From contig NZ_AUHV01000006.1 in assembly GCF_000423365.1 (NCBI RefSeq), forward strand, positions 1 to 64,000: a stretch of DNA of 64,000 nt, in the 5' to 3' direction. Positions 35,722 through 44,725 of this stretch are shown one piece after another. Every line of letters begins with the position of its first letter. Position 1 is the first letter of the stretch. The DNA is from Maritalea myrionectae DSM 19524. GTDB lineage: Bacteria; Pseudomonadota; Alphaproteobacteria; Rhizobiales; Devosiaceae. A program made the translations under genes and the position numbers. Below the pieces are notes generated by a model. That model saw only the letters and a list, made by a program, of their open reading frames with translations. It ran no database searches and had not been told where the DNA came from.

Positions 35722-36696
35722 CTAGAATAGGGGGGGCACCAAATAGATTGGTGCCATGCCCACGCTGATCACGCCTGCATTCGCCATCACCGGAATGTTG
35801 TGTTTGCCGTCCTGATCCGGCGCGCCCACAATGGCGGCGGCCATGGGGCCAAGGGCCGACAGGTCAAATTGATCAACGATATTTTGCGAGTTGGTGCGCA
35901 AAATGCCTTGCAGCATGCCCTGGTCGGTGAGGGTAAATTCGCCTTCGGCGTTCAGCGCGATCTCTTGTACCTGGCTTTGGCCGAGCGGCACGACTTGTCC
36001 AACGGTCTCATATTTTTGGATGATCAGTTTGCCTTCCGTGGCTGCAAATTGTTGCAGCATGTCGGGGAAGATCCAATTATTGAGGTTTTGGTCAATTTCA
36101 GTGATTTCTGCTTCAATCGTCGTGTTCAGTTTTTCCACGCCCATTTGTTGGGCCTGCACGTTATTGAACTTGGCGTAAGCAAAAAACCCAGTGTCCTTTT
36201 CGGCATGTGCCAGCAAGTGTGCTTCCAGCAACTCGGCGCTGCCCACATCGACGGTGCCGATCAGCTGGTCGGACCAAATAGGTTTCACCATTTGCGCTGA
36301 GACCCGTTGAAGGTTCATTGAAAAATCAGCACGGGCGCTGGCTTCTGCAGTTTCAAACCGCAATTGCTTGTGAGCGCCGGTGAAAGCGTTTTGATAGTCG
36401 ATGGGGCCCTCAATAAAGGCAAGAATGTGGGTTGGGCGATAGAACAGCGCCGTCGCTTCAATGCGTGGAATGGCGATTGTGGCATCACCAGATTGCACAG
36501 TGGCGTTGAGGCATCTGACATCAAAGCGGAAGGGAAAACCGCTCACGCTGCGGTCTGCGCAGGTAAGGCCGAGCTCAGGGTCGTCCATGGCGATTTGAAT
36601 ATGCTGATCAATTTGGTGCGCGATATAGAACCATGCCGCTGTGGCGGCGCCACAAACCAGAATGATTGCTGCCAGCATGATTTTAAATTTTGCCAT
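35722..36696 (-). CDS. DUF2125 membrane-anchored protein
   Basis: A 324-residue protein with a single N-terminal helix (FKIMLAAIILVCGAATAAWFYIA region) acting as uncleaved anchor, so the rest should be periplasmic. The DUF2125 opening GLTCADRSVSGFPFRFDVRC is clear. Function unknown; the beta-rich repeat-like body recalls AsmA/lipid-transport-type proteins, which is a guess. ATG 36696 follows AGGATG; a GTG at 36702 is possible. Confidence 0.85.
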   Translation of the reverse strand: MAKFKIMLAAIILVCGAATAAWFYIAHQIDQHIQIAMDDPELGLTCADRSVSGFPFRFDVRCLNATVQSGDATIAIPRIEATALFYRPTHILAFIEGPIDYQNAFTGAHKQLRFETAEASARADFSMNLQRVSAQMVKPIWSDQLIGTVDVGSAELLEAHLLAHAEKDTGFFAYAKFNNVQAQQMGVEKLNTTIEAEITEIDQNLNNWIFPDMLQQFAATEGKLIIQKYETVGQVVPLGQSQVQEIALNAEGEFTLTDQGMLQGILRTNSQNIVDQFDLSALGPMAAAIVGAPDQDGKHNIPVMANAGVISVGMAPIYLVPPLF

Positions 36697-36803
36697 GTTC
36701 ACATCCTAATTCTTGAACAGTGAATTCGTGTGCGCCTTGTGTCAGTTCATAGAAGTTTGTACATCTCTATGATGGTTTTTCAAACAAGTGATTTGGCGAT
36801 TTA

Positions 36804-37322
36804 ATGGGAAAGTGGGTTTTCGGCTACGGCTCCCTAATCTGGCGTCCTGGCTTTGATTTTATGAATAAAGCGCCGGCTTTGTTGCGTGGCGCGCATCGGC
36901 AACTTTGCATCTATTCATTTACCCATCGCGGCACCGAGGATTGCCCGGGGCTTGTGTTTGGTTTGGATCGTGGTGGTGCCTGTCGGGGCATGGCATTCGA
37001 GGTTGACCCGCAATTTTGGGATAAAACTTACGCCTATTTGCATGCTCGGGAGCAGCAAAATGGCGTTTACCGCGAAACATTGCGTCGTGTGACCTTGGAT
37101 GACGGGCGGCATGTGGATGCACTGGTTTATCTTGCGGACCCACGTCATAAACAATATGCGGGGCGCTTGGGGCTTGAGGATCAGCTTAAACTTGTGCGGC
37201 AGGGGCAGGGGCAAGCAGGGCCGAACACAGAATATGTGGTCAATACCTATGCGCACTTGGTGGAAATGGGCATTCAAGATCACGGGCTAGACGCACTTGT
37301 GAACGCGTTGAAAAAGGATTGA
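36804..37322 (+). CDS. chaC: ChaC-family glutathione gamma-glutamylcyclotransferase
   Basis: Cleaves glutathione to 5-oxoproline and Cys-Gly in characterised relatives. 172 residues with the family start KWVFGYGSLIWRPGF, GTEDCPGLVFGLDRGG and YLHAREQQNGVYRE with the catalytic Glu. Start ATG 36804 has no strong ribosome site. It sits alone between DUF2125 and an unknown gene. Cytosolic. Confidence 0.9.
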   Translation: MGKWVFGYGSLIWRPGFDFMNKAPALLRGAHRQLCIYSFTHRGTEDCPGLVFGLDRGGACRGMAFEVDPQFWDKTYAYLHAREQQNGVYRETLRRVTLDDGRHVDALVYLADPRHKQYAGRLGLEDQLKLVRQGQGQAGPNTEYVVNTYAHLVEMGIQDHGLDALVNALKKD

Positions 37323-37366
37323 CGGTGGTCGGCTGCCGTCAATCACAACCATCAGGTCCAAGATGT

Positions 37367-37807
37367 TTATGCCGCGCGGGGCAAATCATGATGTGTGTTT
37401 GTCAGGTCCCAGCTTGCAAGCGATTGTTCTGCACTATCTTCAATGTCGATAATGTAAGCGTTGTCGGCTGTGTTCACCACATCCATAAACTCGGCGCGGT
37501 TCGGTTGATCATGCACAAGGCTTTGGCCTGATCCAACCCACACAACGTCTAGGCCAGCGCGCGTGCGAACACTTAACAGGCATAATTGATCGTCGCGGAT
37601 GCGGAGTTTTTCAAGTGCGGTCGGTTTTGCGGCATAGGTTTTTCCGGATCGTCCAACAAGCGATACGGAATTATGCGCAGCGTTATCGGTCATGCGATCA
37701 GAAAGATCGGATGCAAGAGATGTGGTTGGTAGGCCAAGGGAAGAGGTGTGAAGCTCTTCCGTTTCGATTCTTGTCGAATCGAATGCATAAAGTGATCCCT
37801 CAATCAT
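37367..37807 (-). CDS. Unrecognised protein
   Basis: 146 residues, soluble, acidic, no signal or membrane segment. The middle (GRSGKTYAAKPTALEKLRI) and the C-terminal half (VRTRAGLDVVWVGSGQSLV and RAEFMDVVNTADNAYIIDI) look like a small beta-rich fold. I cannot assign a family. ATG 37807 follows GTGAGG at good spacing; the frame is open further up to 37858. It is monocistronic between chaC (convergent) and plsC. The coherent composition and clear ribosome site make it a likely real gene. Confidence 0.6.
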   Translation of the reverse strand: MIEGSLYAFDSTRIETEELHTSSLGLPTTSLASDLSDRMTDNAAHNSVSLVGRSGKTYAAKPTALEKLRIRDDQLCLLSVRTRAGLDVVWVGSGQSLVHDQPNRAEFMDVVNTADNAYIIDIEDSAEQSLASWDLTNTHHDLPRAA

Positions 37808-37947
37808 AATTGCCTCACAAGTTCCCCGGCTCATTTGCGGCAGTGCGGTAAAGAACAAAACTAGAACAAGTTCCGCATTTAGTCAAATAGATTAATAGTA
37901 TGGACTATATCTATGGATTGTGGCGGCAGTTTGTCAATATCTAGTAG

Positions 37948-38739
37948 TTATGCGGACTTGCGTGCTTCGATGCGGGCTTGGAAGGCATCAGAAATGGGCA
38001 AACTGATTCCCTTTTCCAGATCTTCAAAGATCATTTTATCGGTCTCAGTTTCGATAACACGTTGTAATTCAGCGTGAAATTCGTCTGAGCTTAGACCGGG
38101 CTGGATGGGTTTGAGATAACGGGCGCGCGCGGTGCCTGGCCAAAGCACATGTGAGTTACGCGGCCAATACAGCCCAGAAGTGAGCGCGACCGGCACCACG
38201 GGTATGTTCAACTCCGTATATAGTTTTACGACGCCCCATTTGTAATTTGGATCTGCCAACGGTGCTTTGCGGGTGCCTTCGGGATAGATGACAATCCGAC
38301 AATCATGTTTGATGGCCTCTTTGGATTGCTCAATCATTTGCGGCAGAGCTTCGCGGCCTCTTTTCCGGTTTACCGAAATCGTATGAAAATTGCGTGCGGC
38401 CCAACCGAAGAAGGGAATGTCCAGCAATTGCTTTTTGGCAATAAAGGAAGGCCGCCGGCCCGTGGCGGGCAAAAGCGCAAAAATGTCCCAGTCTGACTGG
38501 TGTTTTGAGGCAATGATAAACGGCCCGTCGGGCAGGTTTTCCTCGCCTTCTATTTTGGATTTGATGCCAACAAAAAGGCGCAGAAAGAGCAGATTTGATT
38601 GATACCAGAGCCACACGATCGGGTAGCCGGAAAATTTTGGGGCCACAAGCGAATAAAGGCCCATTGGTATCGCCAGCAATGTGGTTATGCCGATAAAAAA
38701 GACGTAGAAAATCAGCGAGCGGATGGTTTGCACAATCAT
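37948..38739 (-). CDS. plsC: 1-acyl-sn-glycerol-3-phosphate acyltransferase
   Basis: Makes phosphatidic acid from lysophosphatidic acid at the inner membrane. 263 residues, N-terminal hydrophobic helix, catalytic H-x4-D in ASKHQSDWD (His80, Asp85), then IPFFGWAARN, the substrate motif VIYPEGTRKAP and VVPVALTSGLYWPRN. It follows ftsX on the minus strand with 30 bp between, so it is probably co-transcribed with ftsEX, as often in Rhizobiales. Confidence 0.93.
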   Translation of the reverse strand: MIVQTIRSLIFYVFFIGITTLLAIPMGLYSLVAPKFSGYPIVWLWYQSNLLFLRLFVGIKSKIEGEENLPDGPFIIASKHQSDWDIFALLPATGRRPSFIAKKQLLDIPFFGWAARNFHTISVNRKRGREALPQMIEQSKEAIKHDCRIVIYPEGTRKAPLADPNYKWGVVKLYTELNIPVVPVALTSGLYWPRNSHVLWPGTARARYLKPIQPGLSSDEFHAELQRVIETETDKMIFEDLEKGISLPISDAFQARIEARKSA

Positions 38740-38769
38740 ATTGCGGCCTATCGAATCAGAACAAAGGGG

Positions 38770-39696
38770 CTAAGGCGCAACCTGCGCCAAAAACCGGTGT
38801 ACTGTAATGCGCGATGTGATGCTTGTCAGCCCGGCGATGATGGCCACCACGATAATGAGCCCGATAATGCCGAGCCAACCCAATGAAAACTGTCCGAACA
38901 AAAGCTCGACTTGCTCTGCATTTTGGCTGGGCAATAAATAGTTGGTGATGATCCCGGCCAGGATGAAAAAGACAAGGGCCGCTGCGCCACCCACAATGCC
39001 CCCTTGCAGGCCAATGGCGAAGAAACGCGATTGGAAGGCACCGGCAATATATCGGTCGGACGCGCCGATAAAGTGCAACACGTCCACAATTTCACGGTTT
39101 GAGGCCATGGCCCCATTTGTGGCGAAGATCACCGCCAGAATGGTGGCGGCCATAATGAGCATCAGCGCCAACAGGCCGGAGAAAACAATGGTGCCAGACA
39201 TGGCGTTGAGCTTTTGTTGCCAAGGCTTATGGGAATCAATTGTGGCGTCTGGCAGCGATTGGTTCAGCTTTTCCTCCAAGCTGGCGCGGTCAAATGCGCG
39301 GGGGTCTGACAAATGCACGACGACAAGGCGAGGTAAATCGAACCCTTCCAGGTCAAACTCATCGCCCAGCCATGGGGCCAACAGCCGTTCACTGTCTTCA
39401 ATCGTGAGTTCTTTGGCGCTGCCGACGCCGGGGCTATCGAGCGCCAAGCTGATGGCCGTGCGCACATTTGATGTCATCTCATCGCCTTGAACAGGCTGGA
39501 GCTGAATGGTGATTTCGCGCCCCACTTCGGACGACCATGCGACGGCCGAATTTTGCACCATATAGACGGCGCCAAATGTGACGCAGCTCAAAAAGGTCAT
39601 GATGGCGACCAGTAAGGCCAAAGTGCGCCCGGCAATTGAGGAACGGGGCACGACGGAGATTTCACTGCGATTGCGGTTTAGAAATTGATCAATCAT
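38770..39696 (-). CDS. ftsX: Cell division protein FtsX
   Basis: Membrane partner of FtsE, 308 residues. One helix near residue 28-48, a periplasmic domain of about 120 residues, then three helices (about 165-190, 220-245 and 275-300), the standard four-TM FtsX layout. FtsEX couples cytosolic ATP hydrolysis to activation of peptidoglycan hydrolases at the division site. GTG-free ATG start at 39696; it overlaps the end of ftsE by 8 bp. Confidence 0.93.
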   Translation of the reverse strand: MIDQFLNRNRSEISVVPRSSIAGRTLALLVAIMTFLSCVTFGAVYMVQNSAVAWSSEVGREITIQLQPVQGDEMTSNVRTAISLALDSPGVGSAKELTIEDSERLLAPWLGDEFDLEGFDLPRLVVVHLSDPRAFDRASLEEKLNQSLPDATIDSHKPWQQKLNAMSGTIVFSGLLALMLIMAATILAVIFATNGAMASNREIVDVLHFIGASDRYIAGAFQSRFFAIGLQGGIVGGAAALVFFILAGIITNYLLPSQNAEQVELLFGQFSLGWLGIIGLIIVVAIIAGLTSITSRITVHRFLAQVAP

Positions 39697-40366
39697 GAAT
39701 GCTCACCTCGCCATCTTGCAATTGCAGTCTGGGGAAACGGAATTGATCCAGAAGGTGCAGCTCGTGTGTGGCCAAAATGATGGTGGTGCCCATCCGGTTT
39801 AACTCGACAAACAGGTGCAGCAGTCGCTCTGCCAATTCAGGATCAACATTGCCGGTGGGTTCATCTGCCAACAAAAGTTCGGGCTTGGCAATCACGGCGC
39901 GGGCGATGGCAGCGCGTTGTTTTTCGCCACCGGAAAGCAATTCTGGTCGGGCATTGATTTGGTGGCCAAGGCCCACCCAATCCAGCAATTCCTGCACATT
40001 TGAGCGGTAAGAGGCTTCGGGCTCGCCGCGCACGGCCAGGGGCAGGGCAACATTTTCAAATGTGGTGAGATGTTCCAGCAAGCGAAATTCTTGAAATACG
40101 ATCCCGATATGCTGGCGCATGGCCATCATGGCTTCTTTGTCGAGCCCGGCCACATCCTTATCAAACATGGTGAGTTTGCCAGAGGTGGGCCGTAACGATA
40201 GCAACAATAGCCGCAGCAAAGAGGTTTTGCCGGCGCCGGAGGGGCCTGTCAGAAAATGGAAGGATCCGGGGTCAATTTTGAAATTGAGATTTCTTAGGAT
40301 CTCTGGACCTGTGCCGTAATGCAGACCCACATTATCAAATTCGATCACTGGCAACTCCCGAATCAC
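39689..40366 (-). CDS. ftsE: Cell division ATP-binding protein FtsE
   Basis: ATPase of the FtsEX complex, 225 residues. Walker A GPSGAGKTS at about 41-49, LSGGEKQRAAIARA signature, Walker B LLLADEPTGNVDPEL, and DKDVAGL typical of FtsE. Start ATG 40366. It leads the minus-strand unit ftsE-ftsX-plsC and is divergent from the zinc-ribbon protein gene with about 130 bp between starts. Confidence 0.95.
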   Translation of the reverse strand: MIRELPVIEFDNVGLHYGTGPEILRNLNFKIDPGSFHFLTGPSGAGKTSLLRLLLLSLRPTSGKLTMFDKDVAGLDKEAMMAMRQHIGIVFQEFRLLEHLTTFENVALPLAVRGEPEASYRSNVQELLDWVGLGHQINARPELLSGGEKQRAAIARAVIAKPELLLADEPTGNVDPELAERLLHLFVELNRMGTTIILATHELHLLDQFRFPRLQLQDGEVSIHD

Positions 40367-40494
40367 TCATTCGCATTCATTTTAGCAGTGATGAAGCATT
40401 GTTTGGGCGAAAGCTAGCCCGGTTTTTTCGGAGTGTTAAGATTCTGCAGTTTAAGATGGGGCTCGCATGTTGGAAGAAGTGTCCCCGAGTAGCA

Positions 40495-41499
40495 ATGATT
40501 ATTGTATGTCCAAATTGTAACGCCGAATATGAGGTGGCCGATCAGGCGATTGGTGAGACTGGCCGGGTGGTACAGTGTGCGAAGTGCGCCGAATCCTGGC
40601 GCGCCATGCAGACACCTCCAGCGCCCAAAAGGCCCCTGGTACGCGAAGTTGAATTGGCAGATGATTCGGACGATTTTGCCCGGTTGCTTGATGATGCGAT
40701 GCAGGAGGAGGGGCTGGCCCCCATCAAACGCACCGAGAAGACACAAAAAGGGGATGCGGCGGAAAATGACCCGCAAAGCGCCGTTAATGTCAATAGCGAT
40801 CTCGACGAGACGGCGATGGATCGCGAGCTTGAGGAATTGGACGCGAGTGGGGGCAAATCTAAGTCCAAAGGTGATGCCGGAGGCAATGCGGATAAGTCCG
40901 ATGAATCCTCCTTTGGTTATGGTGAAGATAGTGCAATAGAATCAGCATCTTATGCAACAAGACGCCGGACGCGAATCGACCGTATGAAGCGGGCGCGGCG
41001 GGTGGCCAAGCGGCACCGGGATATTGCGCGCGGATTGCCGATGGCGCGCACACGTCGACTGATCACCACAAGCTGTTTAGCCCTGAGTGCAGCCATTCTT
41101 TTGGGGCTCTTTTCTTTCCGGGTTGAAGTGGTTCGCCTTTATCCGGAAATGGCCAGCCTGTATAGGCTTTTTGGCACAAATGTGAATGTTGTTGGACTTG
41201 ATTTCGCAAATGTGCGTACAATCCGGTCATGGAAAGACGGGCATGAAGTCTTAAATGTAACAGGCGACATCCAAAATGTGACCAGCAAGATTGCGTATTT
41301 ACCTCCTATTAGGGTGGCGCTGGTTAGAGATGACAAAACAGTCATTTACGAATGGAACATGACGCCGGGCGTATCCGTCTTAGAGGCTGGTGGATCGTTT
41401 GAGTTTTCAACTCAATTGCTTTCCCCACCCAATGATGTGCGACGTGTAAAGCTATCGTTTCTAGATTGGCAATCGACGAGTTCAAATGCCTCTAACTAG
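40495..41499 (+). CDS. MJ0042-type zinc-ribbon membrane protein (DUF3426-like)
   Basis: 334 residues. The N-terminal zinc ribbon carries Cys5, Cys8, Cys28 and Cys31 (VCPNCNAEYEV, QCAKCAESW), then a long acidic linker, a basic stretch (RRTRIDRMKRARRVAKRHR), one membrane helix near residues 188-208 (TSCLALSAAILLGLFSFRV), and a C-terminal domain outside the cytosol (VLNVTGDIQNVTSKIAYLPP) of the DUF3426 kind. The ribbon dictates ATG 40495 as start; ATGs further up add unrelated sequence. Function unknown. Placement beside ftsEX and a CpdR-like regulator suggests an envelope or cell-cycle role. Confidence 0.85.
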   Translation: MIIVCPNCNAEYEVADQAIGETGRVVQCAKCAESWRAMQTPPAPKRPLVREVELADDSDDFARLLDDAMQEEGLAPIKRTEKTQKGDAAENDPQSAVNVNSDLDETAMDRELEELDASGGKSKSKGDAGGNADKSDESSFGYGEDSAIESASYATRRRTRIDRMKRARRVAKRHRDIARGLPMARTRRLITTSCLALSAAILLGLFSFRVEVVRLYPEMASLYRLFGTNVNVVGLDFANVRTIRSWKDGHEVLNVTGDIQNVTSKIAYLPPIRVALVRDDKTVIYEWNMTPGVSVLEAGGSFEFSTQLLSPPNDVRRVKLSFLDWQSTSSNASN

Positions 41500-41535
41500 A
41501 AATACAACTGGGACGTGGGTAAGGAGTATTGGGTA

Positions 41536-41943
41536 ATGGCACGGATTTTGTTGGCGGAAGATGATCCGAGTGTACGTGGGTTTGTGGCCCGGGCGCTTGA
41601 GATGGATGGTCATGCTGTGCTGGCTACTGAGGATGGCGGCCTTGCGGCTGAGGCGATGCTCGAACATGAAGGCAATTTTGACCTGTTGCTCTCAGATATC
41701 AAAATGCCAGTGATGGACGGGATTGCGCTCGCCTTGCGTGTGGCAGATCAATTTCCAGATGTAACCATTTTGCTGATGACTGGCTTTGCTGATCAACGCG
41801 AACGGGCGCATGGGCTCGATGCATTGGTGCACGATGTGGTGCCAAAACCCTTCACGCTGGCCGATATTCGGGCAAAGGTGAAGGAAGCGCTTGATGGCCG
41901 TGAAGCCGAAACGATCACGCTGGCGCAGCAGCTAGAAGCGTAA
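41536..41943 (+). CDS. cpdR: CpdR-like single-domain response regulator
   Basis: A 135-residue receiver domain with no output domain. Acidic pair in ILLAEDDPSV, phosphoacceptor Asp54 in LLLSDIKMPVMDG, Thr82 and Lys104 (VPKPF). CpdR in Caulobacter and Sinorhizobium is such a lone receiver that, when unphosphorylated, directs ClpXP to cell-cycle targets. The assignment rests on similarity and on the ftsEX neighbourhood; another lone receiver of CheY type is possible. AAGGAG lies before ATG 41536. Confidence 0.72.
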   Translation: MARILLAEDDPSVRGFVARALEMDGHAVLATEDGGLAAEAMLEHEGNFDLLLSDIKMPVMDGIALALRVADQFPDVTILLMTGFADQRERAHGLDALVHDVVPKPFTLADIRAKVKEALDGREAETITLAQQLEA

Positions 41944-42015
41944 ATCATTTTTGGTATTTGGCGGATGGACGTTCCAGCACGGGATTTTTACGTGCATTTA
42001 CCGCTTAAGTTGAAA

Positions 42016-42043
42016 GGCCCCACAGTGCGGGGCCAATTTTTTT
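42016..42043. terminator. Intrinsic terminator between cpdR-like gene and lysA
   Basis: GGCCCC-AC / GC-GGGGCC-type stem (GGCCCC 42016-42021, GGGGCC 42029-42034) followed by AATTTTTTT on the plus strand; on the minus strand the stem is followed by TTT only. It serves mainly the plus-strand gene and touches the lysA stop. Confidence 0.8.
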
Positions 42044-43307
42044 AAAGCCAATCCGGGACGGAATCCTGGCCAATCAGATCCTCATGGGTTTGGCGGGGGC
42101 GGATGATATGGAACTGATCACCATCCACCATCACTTCGGCACATAGGGGCCGCGTGTTGTAGGTGCCTGACATGACGGCACCATAGGCGCCCGCGCTCAT
42201 CACCGCGAGCAGATCGCCTTCTTCCACATGCGGCAGATGGCGGCCCTTGGCGATATAGTCGCCTGTTTCGCACACCGGCCCGACGACATCGCCCATGCGT
42301 TCTTGCAGTTTGGCGTCTTCCTTCACCGGTTGCACCGTATGATAGCTTTCATAAAGCGTTGGACGCAGCAGATCGTTCATGCCGGCATCGACTATTACAA
42401 ATTGCCGTTCGGCGCCTTCTTTCACATATTCCACCTTGGTGATGAAAATGCCCGCATTGCCCGCGACCATGCGGCCCGGCTCCAGCACGATTTCACAATC
42501 CAGATGGTTTAGATTTTTGCGCACGATCTGGGCGTAGGCCATAGGCTCTGGCGGCACTTGATTGGAATTATCGTAAGGAATGCCCAGGCCGCCCCCAACA
42601 TCGATATGCTCGATTTTGTGGCCAGCGTTGCCCAGCTTCTCGACGAGTTCTGCCATCAGTTTGAACGCATTGTCGAATGGTTCCAGATCGGTGATTTGCG
42701 AGCCGATATGCATATCGATGCCGACAGCCTTCAAATGATCGCATTCGGCGATGGTTTGATAGACTTCATTGGCGCGTTCAAACGGGATGCCGAACTTGTT
42801 TTCCGCTTTGCCGGTTGAGATTTTTGCATGGGTTTTGGCGTCTACATTGGGGTTGATGCGCACGGAGACCGGTGCGATTTTACCCAGCGATTTTGCCACC
42901 TCATTGATGCGCAGCAGTTCTGGTTCGCTCTCGGCGTTAAAGCATTTGATGCCCATATTGAGCGCATAAGCGATTTCTTCGTGGTTTTTGGCGACGCCGG
43001 AAAAGACAATTTTGTCCGAAGGAATGCCTGCACGCTCGGCGCGCATTAGCTCGCCAAGGGAGACCACGTCAGCGCCCGCGCAAAGACTTGCCACCAATTT
43101 TAAAATGGCCTGATTGGAATTGGCTTTCACCGCATAGGCGACAAGGGTAGGGCGGTCGGCAAAGGCCTCCTGCATCACTTTGATATGGCGGGTGAACGTC
43201 GCACGGGAATAAAGATAGAAAGGCGTGCCCACTTCTGACGCAATGTCAGCGATGGCCACATCTTCGGCATAAAGTTCGCCGTGGCGATATTGAAAATGGT
43301 GCACCAT
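42042..43307 (-). CDS. lysA: Diaminopimelate decarboxylase
   Basis: Last step of lysine synthesis, from meso-diaminopimelate. 421 residues, fold III PLP enzyme. PLP Lys61 in VAYAVKANSN, HIGSQITDLEPF, HIDVGGGLGIPY, EPGRMVAGNAG and the second-site CETGDYIAKGR. AAGGG precedes the ATG. It follows argH with 9 bp between, so the two form one unit on the minus strand; this order is common in Rhizobiales. Confidence 0.96.
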   Translation of the reverse strand: MVHHFQYRHGELYAEDVAIADIASEVGTPFYLYSRATFTRHIKVMQEAFADRPTLVAYAVKANSNQAILKLVASLCAGADVVSLGELMRAERAGIPSDKIVFSGVAKNHEEIAYALNMGIKCFNAESEPELLRINEVAKSLGKIAPVSVRINPNVDAKTHAKISTGKAENKFGIPFERANEVYQTIAECDHLKAVGIDMHIGSQITDLEPFDNAFKLMAELVEKLGNAGHKIEHIDVGGGLGIPYDNSNQVPPEPMAYAQIVRKNLNHLDCEIVLEPGRMVAGNAGIFITKVEYVKEGAERQFVIVDAGMNDLLRPTLYESYHTVQPVKEDAKLQERMGDVVGPVCETGDYIAKGRHLPHVEEGDLLAVMSAGAYGAVMSGTYNTRPLCAEVMVDGDQFHIIRPRQTHEDLIGQDSVPDWL

Positions 43308-43316
43308 AATTTGCCC

Positions 43317-44702
43317 TTATGCGCTGGTGAGACGGTCGCGCCAAACGGCGGCGGCGGCTTTAACATTGGCAGGTGATGTGCCGCCGAACGAGGTGCGGCT
43401 TTTCACCGAATCCTGCACGGTCAACACTTTGAACACCCGGGCGTCGATGCGCTCGTCGATTTCTTTAAAATCTTCAATCGTGAGGCCTGCCAAGTCGCAG
43501 CCTTTTTCTTCCGCCCGCGCCACGGCTGAGCCAGTGATATGGTGGGCATCGCGAAACGGCACATTGGCCTCGCGCACCAACCAGTCGGCCAAATCGGTGG
43601 CCGTGGCAAAGCCAGCGCCCGCGGCGTTGCTCATGGCGTCCTTGTTTACTTTCAAATCCTTGATCATGCCCGTCATTGCAGCCAAGGCGAGGGACAGGCT
43701 GTCAAACGCATCAAAGGTGACTTCCTTGTCCTCTTGCATATCTTTGGAATAGGCGAGCGGTAGACCTTTCATCACGGTCATCAGCGACACCAACGCGCCA
43801 GAGATGCGGCCAATTTTGGCGCGGATCAGTTCGGCTGCGTCCGGGTTGCGCTTTTGCGGCATGATGGAAGAGCCTGTTGAGAATTTATCGGACAAGCGAA
43901 CAAAGCCGAACTGGGCAGTGGACCAGATCACCAATTCTTCCGATAGACGCGAAAGGTGCATGGCGCACAGGCTTGCCGCGCTTAAGGATTCCAGCACAAA
44001 GTCACGGTCTGACACAGCGTCCAGAGAATTGGCGGTGGGGCGATCAAAGCCCAGGGCTTTGGCCGTCATGTCGCGATCAATGGGGAACGAGGTGCCCGCC
44101 AGTGCGGCACAGCCCAAGGGGCTTTCGTTGAGGCGTTTGCGCGAATCCTGGAAGCGGCCGACATCGCGGCCTAACATTTCCACATAGGCCATCATATGAT
44201 GACCGAACGTCACTGGTTGGGCGCTTTGCAAATGGGTGAAGCCGGGCATCACGCTATCTGCATGTTCTTCGGCGCGCTCGACCATGGCCAGCTGCAAGGT
44301 TTGGATTTGGGTCACAAAAGTGTCGAGGCAATCGCGCACATAGAGTTTAAAATCTGTCGCGACCTGGTCGTTGCGAGAGCGGGCTGTGTGTAGGCGACCA
44401 GCGGGTTCGCCGATGATTTCTTTCAGCCGCGCTTCCACATTCATATGAATATCTTCAAGTGCGCGCGAAAAAGTGAACGTACCTGCGGCAATTTCGTCAC
44501 TTACCTGATCTAGACCAGATAGGATTGCATCTTTATCTTCTTGAGTAAGGATGCCGACGCTGGCCAACATTTCCGCATGGGCTTTTGAGCCTGCAATATC
44601 TTGGGTGTGGAAGCGCTTGTCATAGTCGATGGAGGCGTTAATTTCTTCCATGATCGCATCTGGACCGGTGGCAAAACGGCCACCCCACATTTTGTTGCTC
44701 AT
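43317..44702 (-). CDS. argH: Argininosuccinate lyase
   Basis: Splits argininosuccinate into arginine and fumarate. 461 residues. Seen: [46 protein letters not shown] with the catalytic His and the superfamily signature [17 protein letters not shown] precedes the start. It is divergent from the tlpA-type gene with only 23 bp between start codons, so the promoter must lie inside the other gene. A small lipoprotein gene sometimes found between argH and lysA is absent here. Confidence 0.97.
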   Translation of the reverse strand: MSNKMWGGRFATGPDAIMEEINASIDYDKRFHTQDIAGSKAHAEMLASVGILTQEDKDAILSGLDQVSDEIAAGTFTFSRALEDIHMNVEARLKEIIGEPAGRLHTARSRNDQVATDFKLYVRDCLDTFVTQIQTLQLAMVERAEEHADSVMPGFTHLQSAQPVTFGHHMMAYVEMLGRDVGRFQDSRKRLNESPLGCAALAGTSFPIDRDMTAKALGFDRPTANSLDAVSDRDFVLESLSAASLCAMHLSRLSEELVIWSTAQFGFVRLSDKFSTGSSIMPQKRNPDAAELIRAKIGRISGALVSLMTVMKGLPLAYSKDMQEDKEVTFDAFDSLSLALAAMTGMIKDLKVNKDAMSNAAGAGFATATDLADWLVREANVPFRDAHHITGSAVARAEEKGCDLAGLTIEDFKEIDERIDARVFKVLTVQDSVKSRTSFGGTSPANVKAAAAVWRDRLTSA

Positions 44703-44725
44703 TGTACCCTCTTTTAGGAGAACTC

